64,000 bases of DNA, taken from Lingula anatina. Lineage: Eukaryota > Brachiopoda > Lingulata > Lingulida > Lingulidae. The notes beneath the pieces were generated by a model. The model did not search any database, had not been told where the DNA came from, and saw nothing but the letters and a program-made list of their open reading frames with translations. The stretch lies in NCBI RefSeq assembly GCF_001039355.2, contig NW_019776112.1, positions 47,051 to 111,050 on the forward strand, given 5' to 3'. Each line of letters starts with the position of its first letter. Positions within the stretch are counted from its first letter, which is position 1. A program made the translations under genes and the position numbers. Of this stretch, positions 13,100 to 26,000 are shown one piece after another.

Positions 13100-13639
13100 A
13101 AAATGCGGCTCTACAAGGCAAGGCAAGTGAGGCAAGAGGAAGGGAGGGACTTGCCCAGAATAATTGTCCTACTTACTACAGTACTGCAGCAGATGTGCTG
13201 CTTTTTCACCTACCACAATGCCAGTTGAGTAGGTGGAGCTCTGCCAAATATGTTTTGTATTATTCTTACAAGTAGTCGTACAATATCACTATTTAACATA
13301 ATTCATATTTATTTATAATTGCATTCCTATTGTACATTTTCATCTACCCATGAAGATGCATACGATACAATGAATAAAGCACATACAAAGCGTGCGCTCT
13401 ACCACTACCTACCACAATGCAGGTCATATAAACCTTACATTAAAGTGAAGAAAATAACACTAACAAAAATGTATATCTGTAATTTTTTTCGTTTTGAGCC
13501 CTAAACCTTAGGACTCCCGAAAAGAGAGTTCACATTGACGTCTGGATGCGTTATGTTATTACCTCTAGTGCTCATATCAGTACAATTATTGTATAAACTT
13601 AAATTAATCCTTAATGAAAAATAAACCTGTTACTGTCTA
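13100..13639 (-). other. Duplicated 3' flank of the kinase genes
   Basis: This stretch, downstream of kinase copy 2, aligns by eye with 7500-7870 downstream of copy 1. Shared blocks are the GGCAAGGCAAG motif, GCAGCAGATGTGCTGCTTTTT, ACCACAATGCAGGTCATATAA and TACTGTCTATCAGTGTTTT. The duplication therefore carried the 3' untranslated and flanking DNA as well as the coding exons. Confidence 0.6.
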
Positions 13640-13924
13640 TCAGTGTTTTTTCAGCTGTTGATACATGTATGACCTGGCTAATATCATTTTCCTCAGTTTC
13701 TCTTTTATAACCTCAATTCCAACTTCCCCTTTGTCGCCTTTTAGCACCATGTTGCTAAGACTCCTTCTGAAGATGAGTGGAGCGTCCGGCAGAATATATT
13801 TCCCTAGCAGATAAAAATTATACATCCATACGTTGAGTTTCTCATTCAGTCCTACACAAGAACCATTCACACAGGGGACCCTAGGAACAAAAACGGAAAA
13901 GAAGCGTATTACATAACGCGAATT

Positions 13925-13974
<50 letters not shown>

Positions 13975-16900
13975 GTCTAAAATCCAAATTTGTTCAGTAG
14001 ACTTTACAATGAAACGCAAAAGAAGTAATATAAAGGCTAGTAAAATTATAAAAAGAGGAAAATTAATTGAAAGAAATAATGTAGAAATTGAAATGGTACT
14101 TGATCACTGACTTAAAAACGTCAATAATAAAAACTCTTTTCATAAAAAATTTAAATAAATACGTCTATAGTTCCATTTTAAAAGTAGCTGGAGAGTATAT
14201 CCTATGCAGTGAAAGTGGCAGTTAATTCCATTCACTACTGCACGTGCAGCGGCCTTAAAAGAATTGTCACCATATCACGTGTGACACAAGTTGAGCCCTT
14301 CACGATGTTCAAAGTAAATGGTCGGAAGAGCGTAACTGGCAGGGGGGAGTCTTGAATTGATACAAGAACGGATAAATATGGTGGGGCCAAGGTCTAAAAG
14401 CAACTTGTGCGTACACTAAAAGTTTAAAAAGAATTCGTGCTTTATTGTGAAGCCCATGAAGTTATTGAGGATAGAGCTAATGGGGCTGTCACCAGGTGTA
14501 CGGGTAAAAACAGAGATATTTTGAGCAGAGATATTTTAATACATTGCAGATGTTTTATCTTTTCTTATGGACATCTGTAAAGAAGAGAATTGTGGTAGTC
14601 TAGTAGAGATGTAATAAGGGTATTTAAAATAATAGCTGCAGAGGAGTCACTTAGATGATTTCTCATAGAAGCTATGTTTCAGATGTGAAACATGCATGAC
14701 TTAGAAATTTGCGATGTTTGTTTGCCCATAGACAAAAATAGTGGCCACGTATGTAACGACTCTATCCTGGTCCTCAAATCAAATTTGGTCCCCTGGTTCT
14801 AAATTGTTTACAAGAGGCTTTACAACACCGAGTAATGAGCCCCCCCCCCCCACACACACACCATCATCCACAGTTTTGAACACAAGATGCACAGCACGCT
14901 ATTAATATGGATTGAAAGGGTAGGCACGCGGCAAAACTATTGTGTTTTTAAAAAAGAATGATGAAATATTATAGCAAATATAAAACGAATCAAATAAATT
15001 AAATGCATTTGTTTCTAACATTCAGTGTACAGCCGGTTTTTTGGTAGAACATAAAAGTTTTAAGCTTCAAGAATTGGATACCATAACAGAGTCAGACAAG
15101 GGCTTGATTTCGGTGCCACATTTGATCACGTCACGATGGACATTCACAGGTGAAGGACCAGAACAGTCTTGATGGACATTCACAGGTGAAGGACCAGAAC
15201 AGAGTCTTTCGGAAACAATTTAGAACCAAGGGAAAAAAGTGATTTGAGGACCAAGGTAGAGCCGTAACACACGTATACACCAAGGTTTTTTTTTTTTTTT
15301 TTGCATGAGAAGAAGTTTAGGCCACACTTTCACCAATCTTGATATTGATACTAAATAATAAATACTGATAATAAAACATGTAGATCTACAACTAGTAACC
15401 TGGGACCCAAACTGCAAAAAGCCTTCTAAAAATGATAAAAAATTAATGATATAAATTGTCTGAATATCGCCGGAGAGCCTTATATGCTATATTATGCCAA
15501 CTGAAAAATACAAGTACATATATGAGTAGGGTCGCATGTAATAAGACCGGTAACCAGCGACGCAGAAGTATCAAACGATGGTGTACGATCTATATTATGG
15601 TGACCTACCTTATCGCTCTCTTTTGTGGATTCCAGTGTTTTGAGGCACAGTCATCCATACTTTGACACTGCATTTCTCCTACCCTGAACGACTCCATATC
15701 CACGAACTGAGCAGTGTTATTCACCATGACGAACTGGCGCATAGCAAAATCTCGAAATTCTACTGATCCATTTGGATGTCGACGAGCATAGTCCATTAAA
15801 TCTGCCACTTCATAACCGATCTGTAAAAATGCACAGACACAGAGCAGAAAATTATGATTCTAGCCCACGATATGTTTATTTTATCAATTTTGATGTCTTA
15901 TTATGTATTTTGATGCCTATTTATGTTGAATAGCATAATCACCAACAATTTTTTATTCATGTGCCACAGGTACATGTAACACAGACATTCAGAAAATGTG
16001 CATAACATTGGGCTTCAGGCCATAGAGATTTTAAAGTTACACACTAAAAATGCCATTATGTATGTTACCTTTCTGAACAATTTGTTCCCTGTAGATTGTG
16101 TACATTTGAGTTGCCTCTAGTTTTTGTACCTTTGAGTTACAGTACCTGTAGTTTCTGGTCCCATGTCATGTTTGACATGTTAAGCGGTATCCCCATCTCA
16201 GTTACCATGGTTACCGTCGTATCTACAGTGCCATCAAACAGTTTTTTGGGGACGCAATAGCCCAGTAACTAAAAACGTTCAAACAGAAATCAAACATAAT
16301 ATGAAACTTAAACATAATATGAAAAATGAAGATGCTTTCACTAGCAGAATATGTGCTGGAAGACCTCATGACACCGTATGGGCTGATAACGCACGTAGGT
16401 TTTACAGGTAGCGACATTAAAATTAATTAGGACGCATTATTCCTGGGGTCATCGTTTATTAATTTCTTTCTTCACAGCTACCTATTCTTTCCAGGAAATG
16501 CATGAATGATATTAATATTTAATTTTTTCGCCATTGCTCCCTAGAATCTATGAGCACCCTTTAAATATCGGTACAAGTCAACTTGAATGTCTACTGAAAT
16601 GGTGGAAAGTAGGGGCAATGTGGTTATGTATTATACAGGTGATGGCAAGTCTTTAAAGTAATTAGTCAAAATTACAAACGAAACCTACCTTAATGATATT
16701 TGCGTGACGTAATATTTGATGAAACCAAATTTCCTTTACGAAAAAACGGGTCACTGCTGCGTAACAAGTAGGTAGCGACTTTCTCTCATGCAAAAGGCAA
16801 TTTTTAGAAAAATTGCTGAATATAAACGGTGTTCTAACCGCCACTTCTCGGCCTTGGTACATGGCGCCATAGGAAAACTTATGTGTTCCATGCGAAAGAG

Positions 16901-17372
16901 CTCGACGGTTCGTGAGGCTTCGTTTTGCTTCACAGCCAATTCCGTTTTCCAATCTAATGAGACGAGAAACTTCACTTACAGGTTGCTGTGCCAGCATAAG
17001 TTTTCTGTATGCTTTGTAAAATTGCACGATAATATCATCATGTGAATCATCAGTGGGTCTAATCGACAAAGTGCAAGAGTTTGTCAGCGGTTTTCTGGTT
17101 CCGGATAAAATCCACTCTAGGTAGAGGTCTGAGAAGGCGTGAAGTCCATCGTGTGTGTTGACGTCACACGGTGAAGCGTTGGGTTTTGTGGCACCGTCCT
17201 CCTGCAACACGCGATGAAATCTTAGATAGTGCAATAAGGTATCGCGGAAACGGTCGACATGGCGCGGCAACGGTTGTTCACGTCGCAGGTCATTTACCAA
17301 GAGATATAGCACACATAATCCAATGACGTTTATAAGACAAAATGCATACCAAGCATGAAGAGGACATTTCAT
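13640..17372 (-). CDS. PKDCC/VLK-like secretory-pathway kinase, copy 2 (4 exons)
   Basis: Exons on the minus strand: 16689-17372, 16146-16268, 15609-15820 and 13640-13880 (684, 123, 212 and 241 nt), about 419 residues. The first three exons have exactly the lengths and phases of copy 1. The N-terminal anchor (HAWYAFCLINVIGLCVLYLL), the ATP-site Lys (VAVRTP has Arg where copy 1 has VVVKTP), ILRHANIIK, VTEMGIPLNM, EFRDFAMRQF, QFVDM and CVNGSCVGLNEKLN align with copy 1. The Lys-to-Arg change at the presumed VAIK position would normally cripple ATP binding, so this copy may be a pseudokinase. The C-terminus is 14 residues longer than in copy 1. Otherwise the frame is intact, so it is not an obvious pseudogene. 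Confidence 0.82.
13926..13970. repeat. (CA)n microsatellite
   Basis: About 22 uninterrupted CA units in the last intron of kinase copy 2, some 45 bp upstream (minus sense) of the final exon's acceptor. Confidence 0.95.
16080..16145 (-). repeat. Donor-like repeat at the intron-2 start of kinase copy 2
   Basis: Minus-strand sequence after the donor CTACAG|GTACTG again shows repeats of the form GTAACTCAAAGGTACAAAAACTA, as in copy 1 but with fewer and more diverged units. Confidence 0.45.
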
Positions 17373-17879
17373 CGTTCACTGTGATATGTAGAACACAAAC
17401 CACGTTTTAACTCTCCTCTGTCCTCAATCGAATGTTGCGTTGTCACTTCTGTTATTCAGCAAAGCGAAGCAAGCATAAAAATTTACATTAAGCAGGTTGT
17501 GAATATATCAGCGAAATGTTGTACACATACTTTCTGTACTAGTATGTAAAGTGAGACAATACATGACTATCAATACCACAAAGGTTTCGCAGTGTCTGAC
17601 AGATAAATTATTTCAAATCCCAAACAATCCAACCTTTTCACATGCACATGTGCCTATTTATTGTTCTTCAGTCTCTATGTTGTAGTTTTATATTGGTAGT
17701 TTGATTACTACCATTTACATTCACACTCTCATATTTATTATTTTACAAAAGACTGATGTTAGATTTATAACAATTTTACATTTAAATGATAATCCCCAAT
17801 CATGTGCGCGCTACTTATGCCATATAAAAACCGAAAGTCCAGTGTTACACGTGAAATACGCAGGGGGTTCACGGTGCAG

Positions 17880-18165
17880 AATGACCAACAGAAGGGAAGG
17901 GAGGGACGGAAATAAGACCAAAAAAAAAAGGAAAGCTGGGCAAGGGAAGGCAAGGCAAGCTAAGCCAAGGCAGTGAAAGGACGGGAAAACAGGACAAGTC
18001 AAGGGGAGCAAGGGGAGTCACGGTACGGAATGACAAGGTAAAGCAACACAGACAAAGGCAAGCCAAAGGAAGACTGGGAGGGCAAGGTATAGAAAGGAAA
18101 GGAAAGGGAGGGGAAGAAAGGGAGGGGAAGGGAAAAGAAGAATGACAGGCAAGGTAATGAAGGTT
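17880..18165. repeat. Purine-rich tract with AAGGCAAGG-type repeats
   Basis: About 285 bp of almost pure purine on the plus strand (GGGAAGG, AAGGCAAGGCAAG, GGAAAGGGAGG), 500 bp upstream of kinase copy 2. The GGCAAGGCAAG string also occurs at about 7527 and about 13117, where it marks the 3' edge of both kinase units. Confidence 0.7.
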
Positions 18166-18169
18166 CACA

Positions 18170-19400
18170 CTGTCACCATATCTGTTCAGTTCAGACTCTA
18201 TTACTATGTTTGATTTTCATCAGTAACGACCTCCTGATTCAAAAGACGTTCAAAATGTGTAACCTAAGAATCAGAATCAATATTACTTCCCATCCTGCAA
18301 ATCTGACATGTACAAAAGAAGAAAATCGCGGTGATTCTGCATTGAATATCTAGTATTATAGATAATGCTAAATTCCTGTCCAAGAGATACATTCAATAAA
18401 AAGAGGGATATGAAAGGGCAAGTAATTTAGCCAGTGTATGATGTGGGAACATTACCAGTGAAACATGAAAAGAACACCCCGTTCATACATGTCAGGTTTG
18501 ACACCCGCATACTTCATTGCAACATTGATTATTTGAAAAATAATGTGCGTTTAGAGGAAGATGAAAGCCCTTTTTATCCCCACATTTATCGCTGGGCTTA
18601 TCACTGCCCGACGACACCGACGAAATCTTGTTAAACTACATACTTATAAATGTCGTTGGTTTTCCCCCCATCAGATGGTAAAACTAATTGACGTATCGCT
18701 GGCTGTCAATCATCTAACCCAGCGCATGGTATTTTCCACATTCTTTCGTCTATCACAGAGCCGTCAATTACTGGTCAATCAACTTGTTCGGTACCATATT
18801 AGAAAAAAAAGCGATTTGTGTGAACAAGTGGGCGCCTTTTCACATACACAAAAAACTTTAAAGGGTGTCATTGACTTCTTACGTAAATTTCCCTCTCTTG
18901 AAGGGTGATTTTCTTTCTTTATTGTTGAAAAAGTTAACAAGATATGAATATTCTTGTATATTAAAATATTTCACCGAAGGCATGCGAAACAGTTAGCTAT
19001 CGGGTGTACCAATTGACGAAAAGATATATGGAAGATATATGCTTCACAGCTAGTGAAGCTACTGAACTACCGATTACCGAAAATAACGACCCAGTAAAAA
19101 TGTGCACTTTATTCCCAACTACTGTTACACACGACTGCGTATCCCGGTGTCACAGTCACGTCACCGAGTGTCGTCGTGCCTTGATTGCTTTAAAATATTT
19201 TACTGCAGTTTACAGTCCCATATACGGCTCCTACTCCCAGTACACATACATTTACACTTCTTACATTTTTGCCAGGGATTTAATTTCGTTGTTTGCATCA
19301 AAAGGATATAACATACACATTCAGGGCATACACTGTAAACATAAAAATAAGTAGGAAGTAGATAAAATATATAGCATAAATAATAGGAGTTGGCAAGAAA
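18170..19400. other. Spacer between kinase copy 2 and the receptor gene
   Basis: Two moderately long plus-strand open frames (18561-18908 and 19004-19354) occur, but neither shows a domain, a Kozak context of note or exon-like flanks, and I treat them as chance. No other structure seen. Confidence 0.35.
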
Positions 19401-19410
19401 ATATAGTGAA

Positions 19411-19556
19411 GCCCTTTGGTTTTAAGCAATGGATGCAAAGCTGCATACAGGACCTGTATCTTGGCCTTCTGTGGATCATTTCTGAAGATGCGAATACTTG
19501 CTACATAGGATCTACATAGCTCAAACAGATCCTCGGTATCAAAATACAGTGGCTCC
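19411..19556 (-). CDS. Possible orphan exon (unrecognised)
   Basis: The minus strand is open for about 50 codons with a protein-like composition (for example FDTEDLFELCRSYV and KAKIQVLYAALHPLLKTKG). An in-frame stop lies five codons upstream and no convincing acceptor precedes it. It may be an isolated exon, a gene relic or chance. I do not recognise the family. Confidence 0.2.
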
Positions 19557-19912
19557 TCTCATCGGCATAAGCCCCCTGTAACATTTATAATTGGAACATT
19601 CGGGACCCGTGGTAATTAAAGCGGCAACTTTCTATCAAATCAGAAGGAAAACGGCCTGCTTTGCGTTTTTGATGTTCGGCGGAGCACCATGAAAAATACA
19701 TTTAATGCAGATGAATGGTCATCGCATGGCCGTTTACTGTTTCATCTTCGCCGATGAAATTGTTTCTAATCAGGATTAAAGGTATAACAGATAGTAAATT
19801 ATCCGCCCAGTAAAATTCACTCTTTCATCTAACGAATATGACACTGCACTGCGTAATTTTCTTATTCAGGGAAGGTAACTGAAAATTAATACTTGTCGCG
19901 TACAGAGAAAGA

Positions 19913-19918
19913 TATAAA
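19913..19918 (+). promoter_or_regulatory. TATA-like box upstream of the receptor gene
   Basis: TATAAA within GATATAAACC lies 175 bp upstream of the receptor ATG. A similar ATATAAACC is at about 20048. Either could be a core promoter element; neither is supported by transcript evidence. Confidence 0.25.
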
Positions 19919-20092
19919 CCATGCCTCCTGACACACTTCCACAGTCAGCAGAGCAGTGTTGTTCATTTGTCTTTAAAGTGAAAAGTAATGATGTTTTGAT
20001 CAACAAATTAGATGGACAAAAGAACACCCCTGACGCTGTCATGCTGATATAAACCACAGTTACAGACACGTTTCTGAGATGTGAATGCCATC

Positions 20093-23000
20093 ATGGAGCA
20101 ATTGCTATTCTTTGGCGTTAGCGTGTGTTATTTATTCATTTCAATCGCTGTTAACGCTCATCGCGATGGCAGCGTGGAAACCATCCTTCAGCAGTGTATC
20201 CGACGCGCACTGAGCAGGACCACACAGCTGTCGTCACGACACGAGGCAGTGCGCGCATGCATCAACTCAAAATACAGCGTCACAAAGAGAGACACATGTT
20301 TGGACTTTAAAGAGACTCTGACTTTGACCACTCCATACGGCACTATACAAAACCCTGGTTATCCACAAGAACCCCCATCTTCATTTACTGAATGTTTATG
20401 GATCATCGAACCACCAAAGGGATACATGGTAAATTTGACTTTTTTCAGCTTTGAACTTAGCTACTCTGAGCCAAACTGCATCATGGGTTATGTAGCTATA
20501 TACGATGGTAAAACCACCAGTGGCACTTTGTTGGGTAAATATTGCGGCATGCGGTATGGCTGGACTGTACTCTCTGGACAGAACAATGCGATTCTCGTTC
20601 AATTTAAAAGTGCCAGCAACTTAGCACGGCGGCGATTTACAGCTCAGTATGCCAGCGTGAGAGCCCGCCTTCGTACTCCGCAAGTAGTCAGATTAAACAC
20701 ACATGAATCAGAAACAGTAATATTCAGTACTGACACGTCACTGCCGAACGTAAGTAAATATTACCAAACATATCAGTGGGAACTTCCAGGCAAAGCGGGG
20801 TCCTCAATGAACATAAAATGGCGGATACAGGCGATTTGTCCTTGCTCGCAAACCAATGAAACAACGCTGTTTAATCAAACAGACGCTGCACTTCTTATAT
20901 GGAATTCTACATCCGTTCATAACAAAGAGGAGTTTCGCCTGGATTGGGGCGACATTTTGAATGGCACCGCATGTTTACCTGAATACAACAGTAGTTTGTT
21001 TCTCAGTGACACAATATGCGGTCAAGGCATTGGAGTCACGCGAGTACCAAATAGCACCGCATCGTTTCTGGGTATCGACGACATCACAGCCTCTGATAAA
21101 ACATGCTTGCCTTCTAACAATACTGCAAATAGCACTGTATGGCTATGTCGAATTGACAAAAGCGGTGCTTTTGGCTCCACGGCATCCACTGCAATAGTGC
21201 AATTTCAGAAACCTCTTAATTATTATGCAAATTTTTCAGCATATGTTTTATCTGTAGGCTTACCGTTTGATCTTACAGCTGCCAAACCCAGAGAGTCTAC
21301 CGTTCGCCTGAAAGGTTTGTTTGAGCGTAGTTTTTACATGGACAACAAACAAAAAAGGATAGACAAACGCATCTTCTTTATTGGGAGCTATCTAGTGATG
21401 TCTCTGGACTTCGACTTGAGGTTTCCCGAGGAAAGGTGTCGCTTTGCCGGTATTAGGATAGATGGCGTTAAGGGACAGGACGCCCTAGGACCAATATGTG
21501 GTAGAAAGGAGGACATGCAGTATTTGTACCAAGGCATTCACAATCACAGTATCTTATATGCGGCTCCAGCTGGTAAGATGTCAATACATGTTTATTTCTA
21601 TCCGGAGTTATTGCCGAAAGAAAACATTTCATCTGGCTTTGTACACTTTAAGGTCGATGCAACTGGGAATTTTACTAGATTTGGATTTGTGCCAATGCCT
21701 CTTTTAAGTGGAAGCACTGATATGGCTGTGCGGGGAGTCTCGACACACGGAGTTCAGTATATCCAGTACCCTCCTGTCCTTGGGAAACTCACAATTCGAG
21801 CTCGGATGGAATTTACATTTACCCAAATGGCACATCCGGTGCACGTGTACTTCCACGTAGCGCACGAGACAAAACACGTCAACGGCATTCGGATGTTGCT
21901 GATATCTCCATCCGGACCTGCACTAATGAAAGTAAGGGCAAGTTTTAAATCGTTGCATGGATGCGTTCAGGTGTACCTGGGCCGATCCTCAAACTTGCTT
22001 CCCCTTTCAGACGAAATGCATGCGAGGAAGTTGGATATTCTTATTAAAACCTCATGTGACTGGGACATCAGCTCCCTACATCTCGTCGTTCAACGCTACT
22101 TTCCAGAAGCTGGCAGCACTACATGCATGATTAAGAATGTGTCACATATCCCTGCTCTAAATGGGTCTCTGTCCATTTGCCCATCCATGTCAGATCCGTT
22201 TCAAAAGCAAGTTTATCGTGTCACATTAGGAGTTCTATTTGAGTCTGGTAGAACGAGTTACTACGCCATAACAATTGATGATGCCAATGTTGTCTTGTCG
22301 AGGTCTGAAGCTTACGATCAGGAGGAGGTCAGTCGGGATTTCCTGAGATTTCCTGAGTTCAGAATGCAAGAGCATATACCTTGCTGGGGAAATAACGATG
22401 AACTTTGTTTACTGTATACTTCACAAGCCATGTCTATAACAAAGCCTCCAACCTTGTATTCCACGAACGCTTACATGATAGATTTGGTTTTCAGCTACTT
22501 GTCGAACTCCAATAACTCACCGACACATTACAAACCCTTTCATGTCAGCTATAGGATGCTGAGTCACCAGAAAAATACTCCTAGTGTAGGTTGCCCGACA
22601 AACTTTGTGCACTTCAAAGGCAAGTGCTATACCTTGCTGGCGTCAGCTCAAAAGTTAACCTGGTTGCAGGCACAACGACAATGTCAGGGTCTGAACGCGT
22701 CTCTAGTAACGGTACATAGCACACTGGAGTTGGATTTTTTGAAATCACGCCTGTCCACTGACTGGCTTGACAAAGTGACACGGTCTGGCAGGAATTTGGT
22801 GTACATTGGATTGATTCGGAAAGAGGTGAGTCTACAGAAACCATCTACAATGTGCAATTAATCATGGTAAAGGCACTCTGCCAAAAGATACAAAAAAGGA
22901 ATCATGTATATTGGGAATACAACTAAATAGAATAATATAGATAAAACAATAATGCAACGAAATATAAAACACTTGGTAAGTTATAACATGGTTCAAAGTT

Positions 23001-26000
23001 TTATATTCATTTTTGTAACGAAGACACAAACATATAAAAGTCATTTTTCCCTTCCCACAGATAGAGAACGTGTGGACAGACGGTGCACCGTTAGGATACG
23101 CTGAGTGGTATAACCCATCTCTTTCTAGAAGCCTCGCTGCAAGCTTTTTAGATTACGCAGAGTCATTAAGACGCATACCAGCGGAGGATTACCTCAATCT
23201 TGATCTTGACATTAAGCACCCGCCAAATGAAAGGTCGAAGTCTTGCTCGGCCATGTTGATTCTAAATTCCCGTTACAGCACTAACTGGGTTAAGATCCCC
23301 TGTCAATATCCGTTTTCTATACAAAACGCAATATGTAAGAAGCTTGCATCTGAGATGGCTCACGATGAACGAAACGTCCCAGAGCCTCAGCCATCTGGAG
23401 TTGTAACACCGCCATACTGTCCTAGTGGAACATTTCCACTGAGCAACTCCTGTCTTCATTTCAATGTATTGTTTCCTAATTCTGGAGACCAGTTGACCCA
23501 TTGTAAACCAAACAATTGTAGTTTCTTACTGGATGATGTCCTCCAAGCAATGGAAGATGCATGTCTAACGAAAAATTCCACCTTGACAACGGTCCTTGAA
23601 CGCGAGATGCCTCTCCTTACATTCCACGCTGAATTAACGAACATTGCATCAGGCGATATCATCCTTGTTTCAGAAATGGAAAAGAATTCAAAGAAAAACA
23701 TTTTTCAAATACGAAAGGATAGATTTATTCAAAGGTGGACTTACTCTACCCTTAAACGTGGACAAATAAACCTGTCTCCATTTGGTGTCTTGTGGGTTGT
23801 GTGCAACACTTCGGAGGTCATAAAAGAAAATACATCTCCAGCATGTCGCGCGTTCCATTTCACGTGCGACGACGGGACTTGCCTCTCTAACGACCAGCGG
23901 TGTGACGGGGATGTCGACTGTTTTGATGGCAGTGACGAGGCACAATGTGATTTGTGTGGGGAAAGTTCGTTCAAGTGCGAGGAAGAGGAAAAATGCATCC
24001 CGCTCTCCCATTACTGTGACTTCTTCCCACACTGTAAGGAAGGGTCTGATGAAGTTCATTGTGTTTTCTCCTTGTGCTCCCCTGATGAATACAGATGTCG
24101 GAATGGTCAATGTATCCCAATGGACCATAGGTGTGATTTAATTAAGCACTGTCTGGACGGCTCTGATGAACAGGATTGCTCTGTGGGGCATACGACATTA
24201 CATTCGTTTCAGTGTTTTTCTGGAGATTTAATACCAGTTTCAAACCAACGGGATAAAGTCCCAGATTGCCCAGGACTTTTACAGGAAGACGAAGCTGAAA
24301 GCGTCTCTTTTACACCGTACTGCAATGTCTCCAATTGGAACTTAAACAACGAGGACATCTGCGTGTTTGACCATAACGAATATGGAATTCTAGCATCATC
24401 TCGCATAGGAACCCATCTCAAATCGTGTGAAAAGGCCACTTGTTCTAGGAGGGACTTACTCAAGTGCCCCGATTCCTATTGTATTCCACGTAGAAAAGTC
24501 TGCAATGGGGTAAATGACTGCCCCGGAGGACAAGACGAGAAGTTCTGCTCAAACTACACGTGTCCCGGATCCCTGAAATGTAAGAGCATGCCATATTGCA
24601 TAGATTTGGTTGAGGAGTGTGACGGGAAGATAGACTGTCCACTACACGCCGACGACGAGATTTCGTGTTCCCTGAAAAAGGTGGAGCTACCAGATGAGTG
24701 CCAGTACTCTGGTCATATACTGAAATGTGTCAATCAAAGTCTGACCCTCCTACCTACGCTGTCTGATTACGTAAGGGGTCTGTTTATAGCTCATAATAAT
24801 TTGCAGTTGAACAAGAAAACGTTCTCAAGGTTCACAATGCTTGTCAAGCTAGATATATCTTTTAACAATTTGCAGAAATTGCCTAAAGAGTTATTTGCAA
24901 ATTTGGCCAACCTTCTTCACCTGAATATTTCCTATAATAATATTACAATGATTTCAACTAGGTCTTTCTTTGGCCTGAGAAACCTGTTAGAACTTCATTT
25001 ACAGGGTAACTTTATCACTGTGGTGATGCCTAGAGCATTTGAAGGACTACATAGGCTACGAAAGTTAGACTTTAGCAACATTGCCGTTTCCAGAATAGAA
25101 AGCGAGGCGTTTGTTGGCTTAACGAGTCTTGAACATCTTCTATTGGTCAGGACTAACATGTCTGCGTTAGAATCTGGGACGCTCAGGGGGTTGAATAACT
25201 TGCAAACCTTGCGCCTCGAGGGTAACCCTTTTCATCAGTTATTGACAGAGTCTGCTTTTGAATCCATATCCTCTTTAGTTTTTATATCTTCTGATTCACT
25301 CAAGGTATGCTGTCTTGCCGCCAGAGTGGGTATTGCAAGGTGTGTGCCCATGAAGAGCCGTGCAAGTTCATGTGAACACGTGATTCCCTCCAAGCCATTG
25401 GTCTACCTTTCGTGGGCGGCCAGTGTCCTTATGATCCTAAGCAATCTGTATGTGTTTGTTACAGTTACGAACGAGACCACATGCCTGTCAGAAGTACTGA
25501 TCATGCTGATAAGGACTTTGTCTGTGAACGGCCTGATGGTGGTTATTTATTTGATGATTTTAGCTTCAGCGGAAATTTACATGTACACCGATTTCATTCT
25601 GCACATTGGCAGTTGGCCTGAAAGCACTGCCTGCATTGTTGCAGGGACTTGCTCCTTTCTTTTCGCCACTCTGCAGGTTTTTTTAGTTTGCCTCTTGACG
25701 TACCATCTTTTAACATGTTTGGTGCTTCAAAACAGGCGCGTGGTTCAGCTTAGTCCATTTCTGATTGTCGTTGTGGTAATAATATTCATCGTTTTATCAC
25801 TTCCTTTTGCAGTACTGATGGCTATGAAGATTTTGTCAAGATCTGAAACACCTCTTTGCCTATATTTCGTACCAGATGTACACCCCGCGTCCAATGTCCA
25901 ATACTTTGTCGGATTATACTTGTTGCTTGCTGGTATATCTTTGACCTCCTTCCTGGCAGCACTTGCAACTCTCTGCCACATATCATGCAAATATCATCAC

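Noticed and set aside
13640-13987. Val-Cys repeat N-terminal extension of the last kinase exon
   Set aside because: The repeat is the (CA)n microsatellite of the intron; the exon begins at 13880 after an AG acceptor in the phase required by exon 3.
17869-18168. Pro/Phe/Ser-rich open frames antisense to the purine tract
   Set aside because: Low-complexity artefacts of the purine-rich repeat.
18561-18908. 115-codon plus-strand open frame
   Set aside because: No domain, no splice context and ordinary spacer composition; treated as chance.
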